A stretch of DNA of 35,117 nucleotides from Candidatus Shapirobacteria bacterium. Lineage in GTDB: Bacteria > Patescibacteriota > Microgenomatia > UBA12405. The position numbers and the translations under genes were made by a program. Numbering within the stretch: the stretch's first letter is position 1; every line of letters begins with the position of its first letter. Under the pieces are notes generated by a model that saw only the letters and a list, made by a program, of their open reading frames with translations, searched no databases and was not told where the DNA came from. The stretch lies in the NCBI GenBank assembly GCA_026395315.1, contig JAPLYY010000024.1:1-35117 (forward strand), given 5' to 3'. Shown here one piece after another: positions 25,324 to 32,323 of the stretch.

Positions 25324-25524
25324 ATGCCTGAGAAAATTGGTAAAAAATTAAAAGAAGCTCGATTAAAACTTGGGTTGAAACAAATTGATGTTGCTAAAAA
25401 AGCAGATGTTAGTATAAATTATTATGCCCGCATTGAGCGCGATGAAGAAAATCCGACACTGGAAACTATCAAAAGAATACTCAAAGTCTTGAAAGTAAAA
25501 TCTTCTAACATTCTGCCGTTTTAA
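25324..25524 (+). CDS. XRE-family transcriptional regulator, single HTH domain
   Basis: 66 residues, a complete helix-turn-helix of the Cro/CI type: KIGKKLKEARLKLGLKQIDV, then AKKADVSINYYARIERDEEN, then PTLETIKRILKVL. There is no additional domain. Its stop overlaps the end of the oppositely oriented gene by 4 bp. It could regulate the nearby mobile-element genes; no matching operator was identified. Confidence 0.9.
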   Translation: MPEKIGKKLKEARLKLGLKQIDVAKKADVSINYYARIERDEENPTLETIKRILKVLKVKSSNILPF

Positions 25525-25754
25525 TCTTTTTTTAATTTTACCGGATCAATTTTTCCACTTTGTTCATCCTCAACAATTTTGTGAGAGAGTATATGAGCCG
25601 CGTCGGCGTTTTCTTCGAGAAATTTGATTGCATCTTCACGGGTAGCGTTTTTGTCTTTGTTTGTCCGTAGGTACCAGAGGATTCCTTCGATATCCTTTTC
25701 AGTTATTTGGTAACCAACGTTCTTTGTCATATGGTCGAAGTATAGCACTTTCAT
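25521..25754 (-). CDS. small hypothetical protein downstream of the PLD-like gene
   Basis: 77 residues, acidic and helical (ITEKDIEGILWYLRTNKDKN, EDAIKFLEENADAAHILSHK). No family recognised. Its ATG overlaps the TGA of the preceding gene (ATGA), so it is translationally coupled and part of the same operon. The arrangement is like that of a small partner protein. Confidence 0.65.
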   Translation of the reverse strand: MKVLYFDHMTKNVGYQITEKDIEGILWYLRTNKDKNATREDAIKFLEENADAAHILSHKIVEDEQSGKIDPVKLKKD

Positions 25755-26197
25755 ATGTACCTCCCGAAATTTAAAAAATTAAACATATCTACGGCGAAGC
25801 CGCCGCCTTCAAGGCGGCGCATAATCTCACGGCTATGTATTTGCGATAAGATATTCAAACTGCCCTCCCAGAGGATCGTACGGTCAATGATAGCCAGTTT
25901 CCGATGATGATTACCTGTGCAGAGTAAAACCTGTATCCCCATGTCCTCCAGAGCCTCTATTGCGCTTTCAGACTGATCATCGTAACTATCTATGTGTTCT
26001 TTAGGGTCACGGGTAACAATAAAGATTTTAACGCCTTTTACATACAGTCTTCTTAAAATCGACCAGAGTGTTTTCATCCGTTCCGAGGTTATGAAAGGGC
26101 TTTCGATAATTACTTCCTTTTGGCACTGTTCCAAATCCCTCAAGAAAGCCTTATAAAATGTCTTCTCATCATGAAGAGAGGAGGTAAGGTTATTCAT
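25751..26197 (-). CDS. phospholipase D-like (PLDc_2) protein
   Basis: 148 residues with one HKD motif: H98-x-K100-x4-D105 in NHHRKLAIID, followed by LWEGSLNILS, typical of single-HKD PLD-fold nucleases that act as dimers. An earlier part reads VIIESPFITSERM. The C-terminal part includes GGG-rich RRLEGGGFAV encoded by a perfect 8-bp hairpin (GCCGCCTT-c-AAGGCGGC type, near 25801-25819). The start ATG overlaps the stop of the small frame upstream, so the operon is small ORF, PLD, 77-residue protein. Nuclease or phosphodiesterase activity is inferred from the motif only. Confidence 0.8.
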   Translation of the reverse strand: MNNLTSSLHDEKTFYKAFLRDLEQCQKEVIIESPFITSERMKTLWSILRRLYVKGVKIFIVTRDPKEHIDSYDDQSESAIEALEDMGIQVLLCTGNHHRKLAIIDRTILWEGSLNILSQIHSREIMRRLEGGGFAVDMFNFLNFGRYI

Positions 26198-26306
26198 GGT
26201 TTACCTCCATATTATCAATAAATACGATTTTTCCGTCTACCTCTGTGATTCCTAATTCCCCGAGCTTATAATATGTCTTGATTACACTCTCGAAAAGAGG
26301 TTCCAC
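26190..26306 (-). CDS. small ORF overlapping the end of recombinase 2
   Basis: 38 residues from GTG 26306 (VEPLFESVIKTYYKLGELG, then TEVDGKIVFIDNMEV). The frame is also open upstream through the recombinase 3' end. A paralogous frame lies at 31015-31191. The stop overlaps the PLD start, so it is the first gene of that operon or the surviving 3' part of a longer gene cut by the recombination site. Function unknown. Confidence 0.5.
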   Translation of the reverse strand: MEPLFESVIKTYYKLGELGITEVDGKIVFIDNMEVNHE

Positions 26307-26327
26307 CGGTGGTACAATTGGCTCACC
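26210..26327 (-). repeat. R2-type half-site arm (copy D), paralogous to 31100-31211
   Basis: On the minus strand GGTGA is followed by GCCAATTGTACCACCGGTGG and the small-ORF coding region. The copy at 31211 down to 31100 has GTGAGCTCACTGTACCACAG, then a similar arm. Both copies face the same way, so they are direct repeats 4.9 kb apart, similar but not identical. Confidence 0.55.
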
Positions 26328-27820
26328 AAAAGGGAAATCGAGTCGGAAGTGGGGGCAGCGCTGGCTGCGCCCCCCTTCGCAGACAGCGCTGCAAAGGCAT
26401 AATTCAAATCCGCCGAGAGCCGCCGATTCATTAAAAAGAAGTTCGAGCCGACTTTTTTTACCATGATTGACAAATCATGGCAATTATTTTTTGCGCGCGC
26501 GATTTTTTGCGCCTGTAAGGCGCAATTTACGAATTCTCTCATAGGTTCGAGCCAAACAGTTCCGTTTTTCTTAATTTGGGATTTTCTTTCCTCTAACTTT
26601 AGTTTTTCGTCAAACAATTCATTCTTCTTCTGTTTGTAAATTCCCGGTTCGATAACCTGATCGAGATAACCGTCAAGAAGCCTATTTAGTTTTACTTCGG
26701 ATTCTTGGATTTGTCCGTCAAGCTGTTTTTCTTCTACTTCGGCAACTAATTTATCTTTTTCTTCGGCTTGGGTGATCCACTTATCAAAATACGGTTCCCA
26801 GCCTTCGTGCAAGCCGCAATCATGAACAATTTTTCTTACTTGTTCTTCTGTATCAGATTCAGAAATATATTTTTGATTACATGGTTTTAGTTTTTTAGTG
26901 CAACGATAGTAAATAAAAGTTTGTCCAGTTCCATTTTTATATTTCTTGACGTGTTGTTCTGCGGTGATTGCGGCGCCGCATTCGCCGCAGGTCGCCAGAC
27001 CTGCAAAGGCGAAATTGTGGCCTTTTTGTCTTGGTCTTTCGATTCTCTCAACTTGTTTTTGGACTTCGTCAAACAGCTTTTTGCTGATAAAAGTTTTGTG
27101 AGAACCTTGATAATATTCGTCAGCATATTTGAGAATGCCTAAGTAGAATTTATTTGAAAGCATATTTTTTACTTGGCCAACTTTTACGAGTTTTTCTCCC
27201 TCCCGCTTAATTCCAAACTTAAACATAAATTGAGAAATGGCCGTAAATGAAGAATTGCCTTCAGCAAAAAGCTGAAATGATTTTTTGACGATTCGTGATT
27301 TTTCTTCGTCAACATCTATTCCCCTCGTTTTGGGATTATTGGAATATCCGTAAGGTGCTTTACTTGGCCAAACTCCGTTACGGAGTTTTTGCCTATTACC
27401 TCGTTTGACATTTTCGCTTAGATTATCAACATAATACTTGCTTTGGCCAAAGGCGATTGAAAGCATAAATTTGCCTTGCGGGGTGCTTTCAAACCAAAAT
27501 GAGGGGAATTTTAAATCAAGGAGTTTGCCGGTATCCAAAAGATAAATTATTTTTCCTCCGTCAATACTGTTTCTAGCCAAACGATCGGGATGCCATGAAA
27601 GAATGGCGTTAGCCATTCCTTTCTCGATTTTCCTTAAGACTTCCGCAAATTGCTCTCGCCCAGGAACCTTAGCGGTTTTCGCTTCGGTGATAAATTCGGT
27701 GATAGTTAGATTTTCTCGTTTGGCAAACTCCTTGAGTTCGGCAATTTGGGCTTCAATAGACAAAACTTGTTTATCCTTTTCATCTGTGGATTTTCGACAA
27801 TAGGCAATATATTTGATCAT
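26282..27820 (-). CDS. large serine site-specific recombinase (recombinase 2)
   Basis: 512 residues. The resolvase domain starts IAYCRKSTDEKDKQVLSIEAQ with catalytic Ser11, and SWHPDRLARN is the conserved Arg segment. A recombinase domain follows at about 150-250. A zinc ribbon is CGECGAAIT, then YYRCTKKLKPC. A coiled coil lies at about 370-430. The gene lies between 103-bp perfect inverted repeats: its last 37 or so codons before the tail are the left repeat. The tail LLV-SQLYHRWNLFSRV is encoded beyond the GGTGA core. Inverting the segment would place the gene in front of the other flank, giving LLV-NVFEKIRTHFKSNC in frame. It is only distantly related to recombinase 1. Confidence 0.93.
   Translation of the reverse strand: MIKYIAYCRKSTDEKDKQVLSIEAQIAELKEFAKRENLTITEFITEAKTAKVPGREQFAEVLRKIEKGMANAILSWHPDRLARNSIDGGKIIYLLDTGKLLDLKFPSFWFESTPQGKFMLSIAFGQSKYYVDNLSENVKRGNRQKLRNGVWPSKAPYGYSNNPKTRGIDVDEEKSRIVKKSFQLFAEGNSSFTAISQFMFKFGIKREGEKLVKVGQVKNMLSNKFYLGILKYADEYYQGSHKTFISKKLFDEVQKQVERIERPRQKGHNFAFAGLATCGECGAAITAEQHVKKYKNGTGQTFIYYRCTKKLKPCNQKYISESDTEEQVRKIVHDCGLHEGWEPYFDKWITQAEEKDKLVAEVEEKQLDGQIQESEVKLNRLLDGYLDQVIEPGIYKQKKNELFDEKLKLEERKSQIKKNGTVWLEPMREFVNCALQAQKIARAKNNCHDLSIMVKKVGSNFFLMNRRLSADLNYAFAALSAKGGAASAAPTSDSISLLVSQLYHRWNLFSRV
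26323..26425 (-). repeat. 103-bp inverted repeat, left copy (D)
   Basis: Begins TCACCAAAAGGGAAATCGAG and ends GAGAGCCGCCG on the plus strand. It is the perfect reverse complement of 27868-27970. It contains a GC-rich dyad and codes for the C-terminal AAASAAPTSDS-like region of recombinase 2. The GGTGA core is at its outer edge. Confidence 0.95.
26484..26508 (-). repeat. 25-bp AT-flanked GCGCGC repeat, copy 2 (inside recombinase 2)
   Basis: Reverse complement of the motif at 189-213 and 30521-30545. It encodes QKIARAKNN of the recombinase, so a mobile or recombination-linked repeat has been taken into the reading frame. Confidence 0.6.
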
Positions 27821-27867
27821 AGTTTTGTTTCTCTTAAAATTTTTTCGTTTTTCTTCATTCTTTTTTA

Positions 27868-27970
27868 CGGCGGCTCTCGGCGGATTTGAATTATGCCTTT
27901 GCAGCGCTGTCTGCGAAGGGGGGCGCAGCCAGCGCTGCCCCCACTTCCGACTCGATTTCCCTTTTGGTGA
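27868..27970 (+). repeat. 103-bp inverted repeat, right copy (E)
   Basis: Identical, in reverse orientation, to 26323-26425. It lies upstream of the recombinase 2 start and its outer edge is the GGTGA core shared with the next repeat pair. In frame with the following arm it would encode a recombinase tail ending NVFEKIRTHFKSNC. Confidence 0.95.
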
Positions 27971-28070
27971 ACGTTTTTGAAAAAATTCGAACTCATTTCA
28001 AGTCAAACTGTTAGCTTGCCGCTTTGCGGCTCGCTACTCCAGCGCGGCGCCCCCACCCGCCGCGCTTCCG
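27967..28070 (+). repeat. 104-bp inverted repeat, left copy (B)
   Basis: Starts GTGAACGTTTTTGAAAAAAT and ends CCGCGCTTCCG. It is the reverse complement of 30546-30649 with a single mismatch (CCCG against CCCA). Its first four bases, GTGA, are also the last four of repeat E, so two repeat pairs share one core. Confidence 0.95.
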
Positions 28071-28088
28071 AAAAAGTCGGCTCGAACA

Positions 28089-28114
28089 GGACAAAATCAG
28101 ATATGATTTTGTCC
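28089..28114. repeat. 10-bp stem-loop
   Basis: GGACAAAATC-AGATAT-GATTTTGTCC, just past repeat B. No T tract. Function unclear. Confidence 0.4.
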
Positions 28115-28156
28115 AAAGAAAAACGCAAAAATTTTAAAGAACTTTTATATAACTCA

Positions 28157-28245
28157 AATGGCGCAACCGGTGGTCTCAACAAGAAATTGCTTTCTGTTGT
28201 CCGATTGCGCCATTAAAAAAAGCAATTTCTTGAATTGTTGAGACC
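28157..28245. repeat. interleaved inverted repeats with pseudoknot-like topology
   Basis: Two pairs of complementary arms alternate. AATGGCGCAA (28157-28166) pairs with 28205-28214. A 22-bp arm starting GGTCTCAACAAG (28172-28193) pairs with 28219-28245, where a 5-base GAATT bulge interrupts it. The order a-b-a'-b' would give a pseudoknot in RNA. It lies at the 3' side of the cargo gene (ending 28287, minus strand), so it could end its transcript, or it may be a structured remnant of a mobile element. Confidence 0.6.
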
Positions 28246-28286
28246 AATAACAATATACCAAAAACTACAAGTGGAAAACAAGAGGG

Positions 28287-30008
28287 TTAAATATAGTTCA
28301 ATTGTCTAAGTTTTGTTGCTGCTCGCGCAGAAATAGCTTGCATTGCTTCAGGAGTGAGAGAATCATATTGGCCTGAAAGTTCACCACAAGACTCAGCAAT
28401 TGTTTTAGTTATTCTACTGGTGTAACTTTCACCCTTTTTCCCTGATTCATCTCTTGTATCTTCAACAAAAGAAACACCTTCCGCTATTTGATTTGTAAAG
28501 AAAGACGATCGGGGTCTTAATGCGTCTTGAGGCAATCTTCCCATTCCGTCTTTTACCACACCAAGCCACTGATCTGAATTTGCCTTTTGCTCAGGAGTTG
28601 TTGCTTCAGGCATATATAAATATGCTACACAAGTATCTGTTCTTGTGTATTCTTCAAAATCTTTTCGGAATTTGAATTGCAAACGCATTCCATATTGATC
28701 CAGCTGATCAGATATCCTTGCTAGCTTTTCGGCCACTGTTGAACTACCTTCAGGACTTGCGTTAATGTAAAATCTTACCTCTCTAGCATTTGGAGGTCTG
28801 GGGGCATTACCCTTGAACCAAACAAAACCAGCTGCTTGATCAGGCTGGCCCCCATCAATCAATTCTTGCTCTGTAATCTGTCTAACTTTAGACGTACTTG
28901 CGACACGGTCTCTTAATCTTTGAGGGTTTTCAGAGTCAAATGTTTGGATATACTCATCAACATTAGGGGCATGAAGAGAATCTATTAGCGCTTCTCTCGG
29001 CATTCCTGATTTATGAATAACCTCATACATTGATTGAGCCATTTTTGCCAGAATTTGCATATCTGTTTCTGTAGTTTTTGTTTTTTCTCTGTAAACCTGC
29101 AATGTCCTTTGTAATGTCGGATCACTAGAAACAACTCTTAAAAAGGACTCAATTTGTTGCTGAAATGCCTGAGTTTTTTCATCAGCTTCTGTGGTTTCCG
29201 GTTTTGTTTTTTCTTGTACGGTCTGTTCTGATGCTTTTGGAGTAGATTGCTGATCTTTACCTTCTTGAGCAGGAACGATATTCACGCCTTGTGCTTCCAA
29301 GGCGGATTTAATTCTATCAACCGAAACTCCAGCAGCTTTTGCTTCATTAATTACAGTTTGTAACTGAGATTGAGTTAAACTACCCTCTTTTACTTTAGGA
29401 ATTTGGAGAGAAATTTCAGATAAATATGCCTTTATTCTATCTTCGCCTAAAATATTTTTGCCTGATTCCGGCGCAGTTGTTCCTGTTGCCGATTGAGTAG
29501 CTACTTGTTCGCGAGAGACAGCAGTTATCCCAAGTGATTTTAAGTGTTCGCTTATTTTTTCTCTTGGTACTCCCGCAGCTATTGCAGCATCAACTATTTT
29601 TTGAACATTTTTCTGTCTGTCCGCAATCGGAACCTCTTGTTTTCCACTAGCACTTGTAATTGCTGACGACAAACCTCTTTCTTGAGCCGGTTGAGGTGAG
29701 GTTTCTCCCACTTTTATTGCTGTTGGAGAGATAATTTCGCCACCTACTATGGATGTTTTATCTCTCGCAGCTTCATCATTTAAAAATTGTTCAAAGGGAG
29801 TTTTCCCTGTCTCACTTTGAGGTGACTGCTCTCCAGCAATATCTCGTAAAACTTGATCAGGATTGCCATCTTCAACTATTCTCTCGATAATTTTTTGTTC
29901 ACCTTGGCCAATAGGCTTTTCAGGCGCTTTTGCCTCGGGCGGTTTTAGAGCCGCTGGTTTTTCTGGTTGTTTTATCGTTGGTAATTCTGTAACTGGTCCA
30001 TCGGCCAT
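28287..30008 (-). CDS. cargo protein with disordered N-terminus and HopA1-like C-terminus
   Basis: 573 residues. The first 300 or so are rich in Pro, Ala, Gln, Glu and Thr with two similar short helical repeats (IVDAAIAAGVPREKISEHLK and VINEAKAAGVSVDRIKSALE), so probably flexible. The last 240 resemble the HopA1 family: REVRFYINASPEGSSTVAEK, then LQFKFRKDFEEYTRTDTCVA and YLYMPEA, then ITKTIAES near the end. HopA1-like proteins are known as type III effectors and as lanthipeptide-synthesis components; here neither context is present. There is no signal peptide. It is the larger gene in the segment flanked by the 104-bp inverted repeats, 1 bp behind the 117-residue gene. The HopA1 resemblance is from memory of the family and needs a profile search. 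Confidence 0.55.
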   Translation of the reverse strand: MADGPVTELPTIKQPEKPAALKPPEAKAPEKPIGQGEQKIIERIVEDGNPDQVLRDIAGEQSPQSETGKTPFEQFLNDEAARDKTSIVGGEIISPTAIKVGETSPQPAQERGLSSAITSASGKQEVPIADRQKNVQKIVDAAIAAGVPREKISEHLKSLGITAVSREQVATQSATGTTAPESGKNILGEDRIKAYLSEISLQIPKVKEGSLTQSQLQTVINEAKAAGVSVDRIKSALEAQGVNIVPAQEGKDQQSTPKASEQTVQEKTKPETTEADEKTQAFQQQIESFLRVVSSDPTLQRTLQVYREKTKTTETDMQILAKMAQSMYEVIHKSGMPREALIDSLHAPNVDEYIQTFDSENPQRLRDRVASTSKVRQITEQELIDGGQPDQAAGFVWFKGNAPRPPNAREVRFYINASPEGSSTVAEKLARISDQLDQYGMRLQFKFRKDFEEYTRTDTCVAYLYMPEATTPEQKANSDQWLGVVKDGMGRLPQDALRPRSSFFTNQIAEGVSFVEDTRDESGKKGESYTSRITKTIAESCGELSGQYDSLTPEAMQAISARAATKLRQLNYI

Positions 30009-30009
30009 A

Positions 30010-30363
30010 TTATTCCTTTAATTTAACTTCTTTATTAGCAGCTTTCTTTAATAAAACATTTGCTTCTTCAATTTTTCCTTGTTTCAAAAGGATTCCTACA
30101 TGATTAACGACAGCGTTTTTTACTTTTTCATCATAATCTCTGGAAACTTCTAAAACTACTGGTACTAATTCTGAAAAATGGTCATCGAAGTTTTGAACCA
30201 CATCATGAATTTGATTTAATGTCATGTGGGGATGGAGGGAACTTAATATATACCTTGCTAGTTCCCTCGCTCGGTTGGCATCCATTTGATGAGCCTTTAG
30301 ACCATCTTCAATAATTTGCAATATTTCAAGCTCTATTTTTTTGCGATATTCCTCATTGTCCAT
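30010..30363 (-). CDS. small helical hypothetical protein, partner of the HopA1-like gene
   Basis: 117 residues, acidic and almost wholly helical (EILQIIEDGLKAHQMDANRA, then VGILLKQGKIEEANVLLKKA). No family recognised. It is the first gene of a two-gene operon and stops 1 bp before the next ATG. Size, charge and position would fit a chaperone or immunity-type partner of the larger protein, which is speculative. Confidence 0.7.
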   Translation of the reverse strand: MDNEEYRKKIELEILQIIEDGLKAHQMDANRARELARYILSSLHPHMTLNQIHDVVQNFDDHFSELVPVVLEVSRDYDEKVKNAVVNHVGILLKQGKIEEANVLLKKAANKEVKLKE

Positions 30364-30545
30364 ATTTACAGTATATCAAAATTGGGGTTTATTTTTTATG
30401 GCCAAAATAGTGGAAATTGGCCAATGGTTTTTGGTATCATATAGGGAGTTTCCGTGTCCACGCACGGGCGGGTGGGGCAAGGACACTATAAATTCCTTCC
30501 TTGCTCGAACGAAGTGAGAGAAAAAATCGCGCGCGCAAAAAATAA
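30364..30545. other. gene-free stretch upstream of the cargo operon
   Basis: Contains the likely promoter region of the cargo operon on the minus strand, a GC-rich GGGCGGGTGGGG run near 30466-30477, and the 25-bp AT-flanked GCGCGC repeat at 30521-30545. No gene is supported. Confidence 0.3.
30521..30545 (+). repeat. 25-bp AT-flanked GCGCGC repeat, copy 3
   Basis: 24 of 25 positions match the copy at 189-213, and the copy at 26484-26508 is its reverse complement. It adjoins the outer... end of repeat C on the inner side of the cargo segment. Confidence 0.6.
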
Positions 30546-30649
30546 CGGAAGCGCGGTGGGTGGGGGCGCCGCGCTGGAGTAGCGAGCCGCAAAGCGGCAA
30601 GCTAACAGTTTGACTTGAAATGAGTTCGAATTTTTTCAAAAACGTTCAC
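30546..30649 (-). repeat. 104-bp inverted repeat, right copy (C)
   Basis: Reverse complement of 27967-28070 with one mismatch. The TCAC core (30646-30649) is at its outer edge. Outside the core the sequence differs from every other site in the window. Confidence 0.95.
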
Positions 30650-30824
30650 AAATCAACATTTCAAGGCTATAGTGCTTTGCTCGTTTTCTTCGAGAGTCGA
30701 TTTTAAGGCTAAAAAAGTTCCATACCCAGTGAGCGGAATCTATGAGCTTAGACATGAATAAAGAGAGATAAAGTCCCTTATATATTATTGAAGATAATTT
30801 TTCTAAGTGATAATATGCATTCAT

Positions 30825-31040
30825 ATGGGTGAAAAAATTGGACCAAGTATTTTTGACGAACATAAACCAGTCGAACCATATCGCCCCAGCACTTTTTTGA
30901 TGGGTGATTTCTATTTGACCCCTCAAGAGAGGTCTGTGTATAGAGTGTTTGGAAGATTTTTCAAGAAAATGAAGGCATTGGAAGAAAAAGATCCAGAGCA
31001 GCCAGTTGCTCCACCTACGGGCCAGGAAAATTCTGAATAA
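30825..31040 (+). CDS. small hypothetical protein
   Basis: 71 residues from ATG 30825 (MGEKIGPSIFDEHKPVEPYR, then MGDFYLTPQERSVYRVFGRF); ATG 30807 would add six. Composition is that of a real soluble protein, unlike the Trp/Phe/His-rich antisense frame. No family recognised and no strong ribosome-binding site. Its last 26 bases overlap, antisense, the small frame at 31015-31191. Confidence 0.45.
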   Translation: MGEKIGPSIFDEHKPVEPYRPSTFLMGDFYLTPQERSVYRVFGRFFKKMKALEEKDPEQPVAPPTGQENSE

Positions 31041-31191
31041 AGATTTCTTTTCGTTGTAGTGCTGGTTTGTAAATTTGGTCATTTTCTGTCTCCTCAGTAT
31101 CAATGACTACAATTTTCCCGTTATAGTAGGTGAAACCAAGCTCTTTCAATCTTTCGTAGGTTTTGAAAATACTCTCGAGTAGGTGTTCCAC
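31015..31191 (-). CDS. paralogue of the small ORF at 26190-26306
   Basis: 58 residues from GTG 31191 (VEHLLESIFKTYERLKELGF, then TYYNGKIVVIDTEETEND). It shares the pattern VExLxES...KTYxxLxELGxT...GKIVxID with the 38-residue frame behind recombinase 2, starting at the same point relative to the recombination core. It may be the tail of a host gene into which the recombinase system inserted. Function unknown. Confidence 0.45.
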   Translation of the reverse strand: MEHLLESIFKTYERLKELGFTYYNGKIVVIDTEETENDQIYKPALQRKEIFIQNFPGP

Positions 31192-31211
31192 CTGTGGTAC
31201 AGTGAGCTCAC
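31100..31211 (-). repeat. R2-type half-site arm (copy F)
   Basis: On the minus strand GTGAGCTCACTGTACCACAG begins an arm paralogous to the one outside recombinase 2. In the recombinase frame it would encode VSSLYHRWNTYSRV, close to the actual recombinase 2 tail VSQLYHRWNLFSRV. There is no recombinase gene in front of it, so it looks like a vacated or target-type site. Confidence 0.55.
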
Positions 31212-31239
31212 ATTTTTATTTTTTTTGTTAAACTAATTT

Positions 31240-32019
31240 ATGTTCCTGCTTTTATTTTTCACTTTGTTTTTCACTCAACCTTCAATCGCTCAAGAACCAA
31301 CCACCATCGATCAATTTACTCAATTTAAAAACAACTATACCTTCCAATATAATCAATATTTAACTGCCTATTCCAAATATCTCGAAAAAAAGGATGTCAA
31401 TACTAAATATGGTTCCGTTACCACCGAAGCCGACAAGCTCGCCACCGCCAAAGATGCCATTAATGCCCGTAATTTAGCCCTAAAAACCTATCTTCAGGCT
31501 CTCCGGGTTTATCTAGACAAATATAAATCAGCCGATCCGGCCACCACCGATAAGTTCCAAACCGAGCTTCAAAATTGGGAAAATTGGTTTAATGAACAAT
31601 TATTAATCGTTCCCAATTTTAATAACGCCAATGACCTCAATAATTGGGTAAAAGATTTTATAATCAAATATATTGACATCCAGCAATCCATCTATTCTGC
31701 CCTGGTTTACAATCAAATCAATCACCAAAAATATACCCTTGGTTTACTTAATTCTCTCATCGACACCGCTAAAGCTGATCCTAATATTAAACCGGAAAAC
31801 CAGCTCTGGCTGAATAATTTTACCGTCCGTTCCGATTTAGTGAACACCAGTCTTGAAGAGACTGCCTCACTTACCATCAAAAAACAATACCAAACCAGAT
31901 TCGATAATTTTTATCCGGATGCCAAATCCGGTCTGAATACTGCCAATAACTACCTCCGTCAAATTTATGACAATCTTAAAATTATTATTGTTAAATCCAC
32001 CAATCCAGATGGAAACTAA
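31240..32019 (+). CDS. secreted helical protein of unknown function
   Basis: 259 residues. A signal peptide (MFLLLFFTLFFTQPSIAQ) is followed by a mature part that is mostly helical and rich in Tyr, Asn, Lys and Leu, with a heptad-like pattern (KATYLQALRVYLDKYKSA-like region near 90-105). No family recognised. A TAAACT box lies five bases before the ATG, so the mRNA is probably leaderless. The end overlaps the next gene by 11 bp. Confidence 0.75.
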   Translation: MFLLLFFTLFFTQPSIAQEPTTIDQFTQFKNNYTFQYNQYLTAYSKYLEKKDVNTKYGSVTTEADKLATAKDAINARNLALKTYLQALRVYLDKYKSADPATTDKFQTELQNWENWFNEQLLIVPNFNNANDLNNWVKDFIIKYIDIQQSIYSALVYNQINHQKYTLGLLNSLIDTAKADPNIKPENQLWLNNFTVRSDLVNTSLEETASLTIKKQYQTRFDNFYPDAKSGLNTANNYLRQIYDNLKIIIVKSTNPDGN

Positions 32020-32323
32020 CCCGCTATTTCAACCAACGATTACACCTGTCAAACCACTTAACAAAAAAGTTCTGATTTTGATTATCTTATCCGCCATTAT
32101 TTTCGTTCTCTTACTTGCCAGCCTGTTGGTCACCAGCCTCCGCCAACATCAAAAAATAAATAATCTTAAACCTACACCAACCGGAATTCCTATTACTCCC
32201 ACTATTGAAGTTAATCAAGCCGTCCCCACCCAATACCAACTACCTCTAAATCAAATTGATACTGAAATCAAAACTCAACTCGAATTTGCTCCACCGGAAA
32301 TTGACCAGAACATCGGCCAATAA
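32009..32323 (+). CDS. single-pass membrane protein of unknown function
   Basis: 104 residues from ATG 32009. A basic stretch (PLNKK) precedes one membrane helix (VLILIILSAIIFVLLLASLL), then a Pro/Thr-rich extracytoplasmic tail. It overlaps the end of the secreted-protein gene, so the two are co-expressed. It ends against the oppositely oriented EF-P gene with no gap. Confidence 0.7.
   Translation: METNPLFQPTITPVKPLNKKVLILIILSAIIFVLLLASLLVTSLRQHQKINNLKPTPTGIPITPTIEVNQAVPTQYQLPLNQIDTEIKTQLEFAPPEIDQNIGQ

Noticed and set aside
27977..28216. 79-residue frame starting MKKFELISSQ, repeated at 30376-30639 on the other strand
   Set aside because: Both arise from the 104-bp inverted repeat and diverge completely after it, so they are by-products of the repeat.
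30636..31103. 155-residue minus-strand frame
   Set aside because: Its Trp/Phe/His-rich composition looks like an antisense shadow of the hydrophilic small gene at 30825-31040, and it has no family resemblance.
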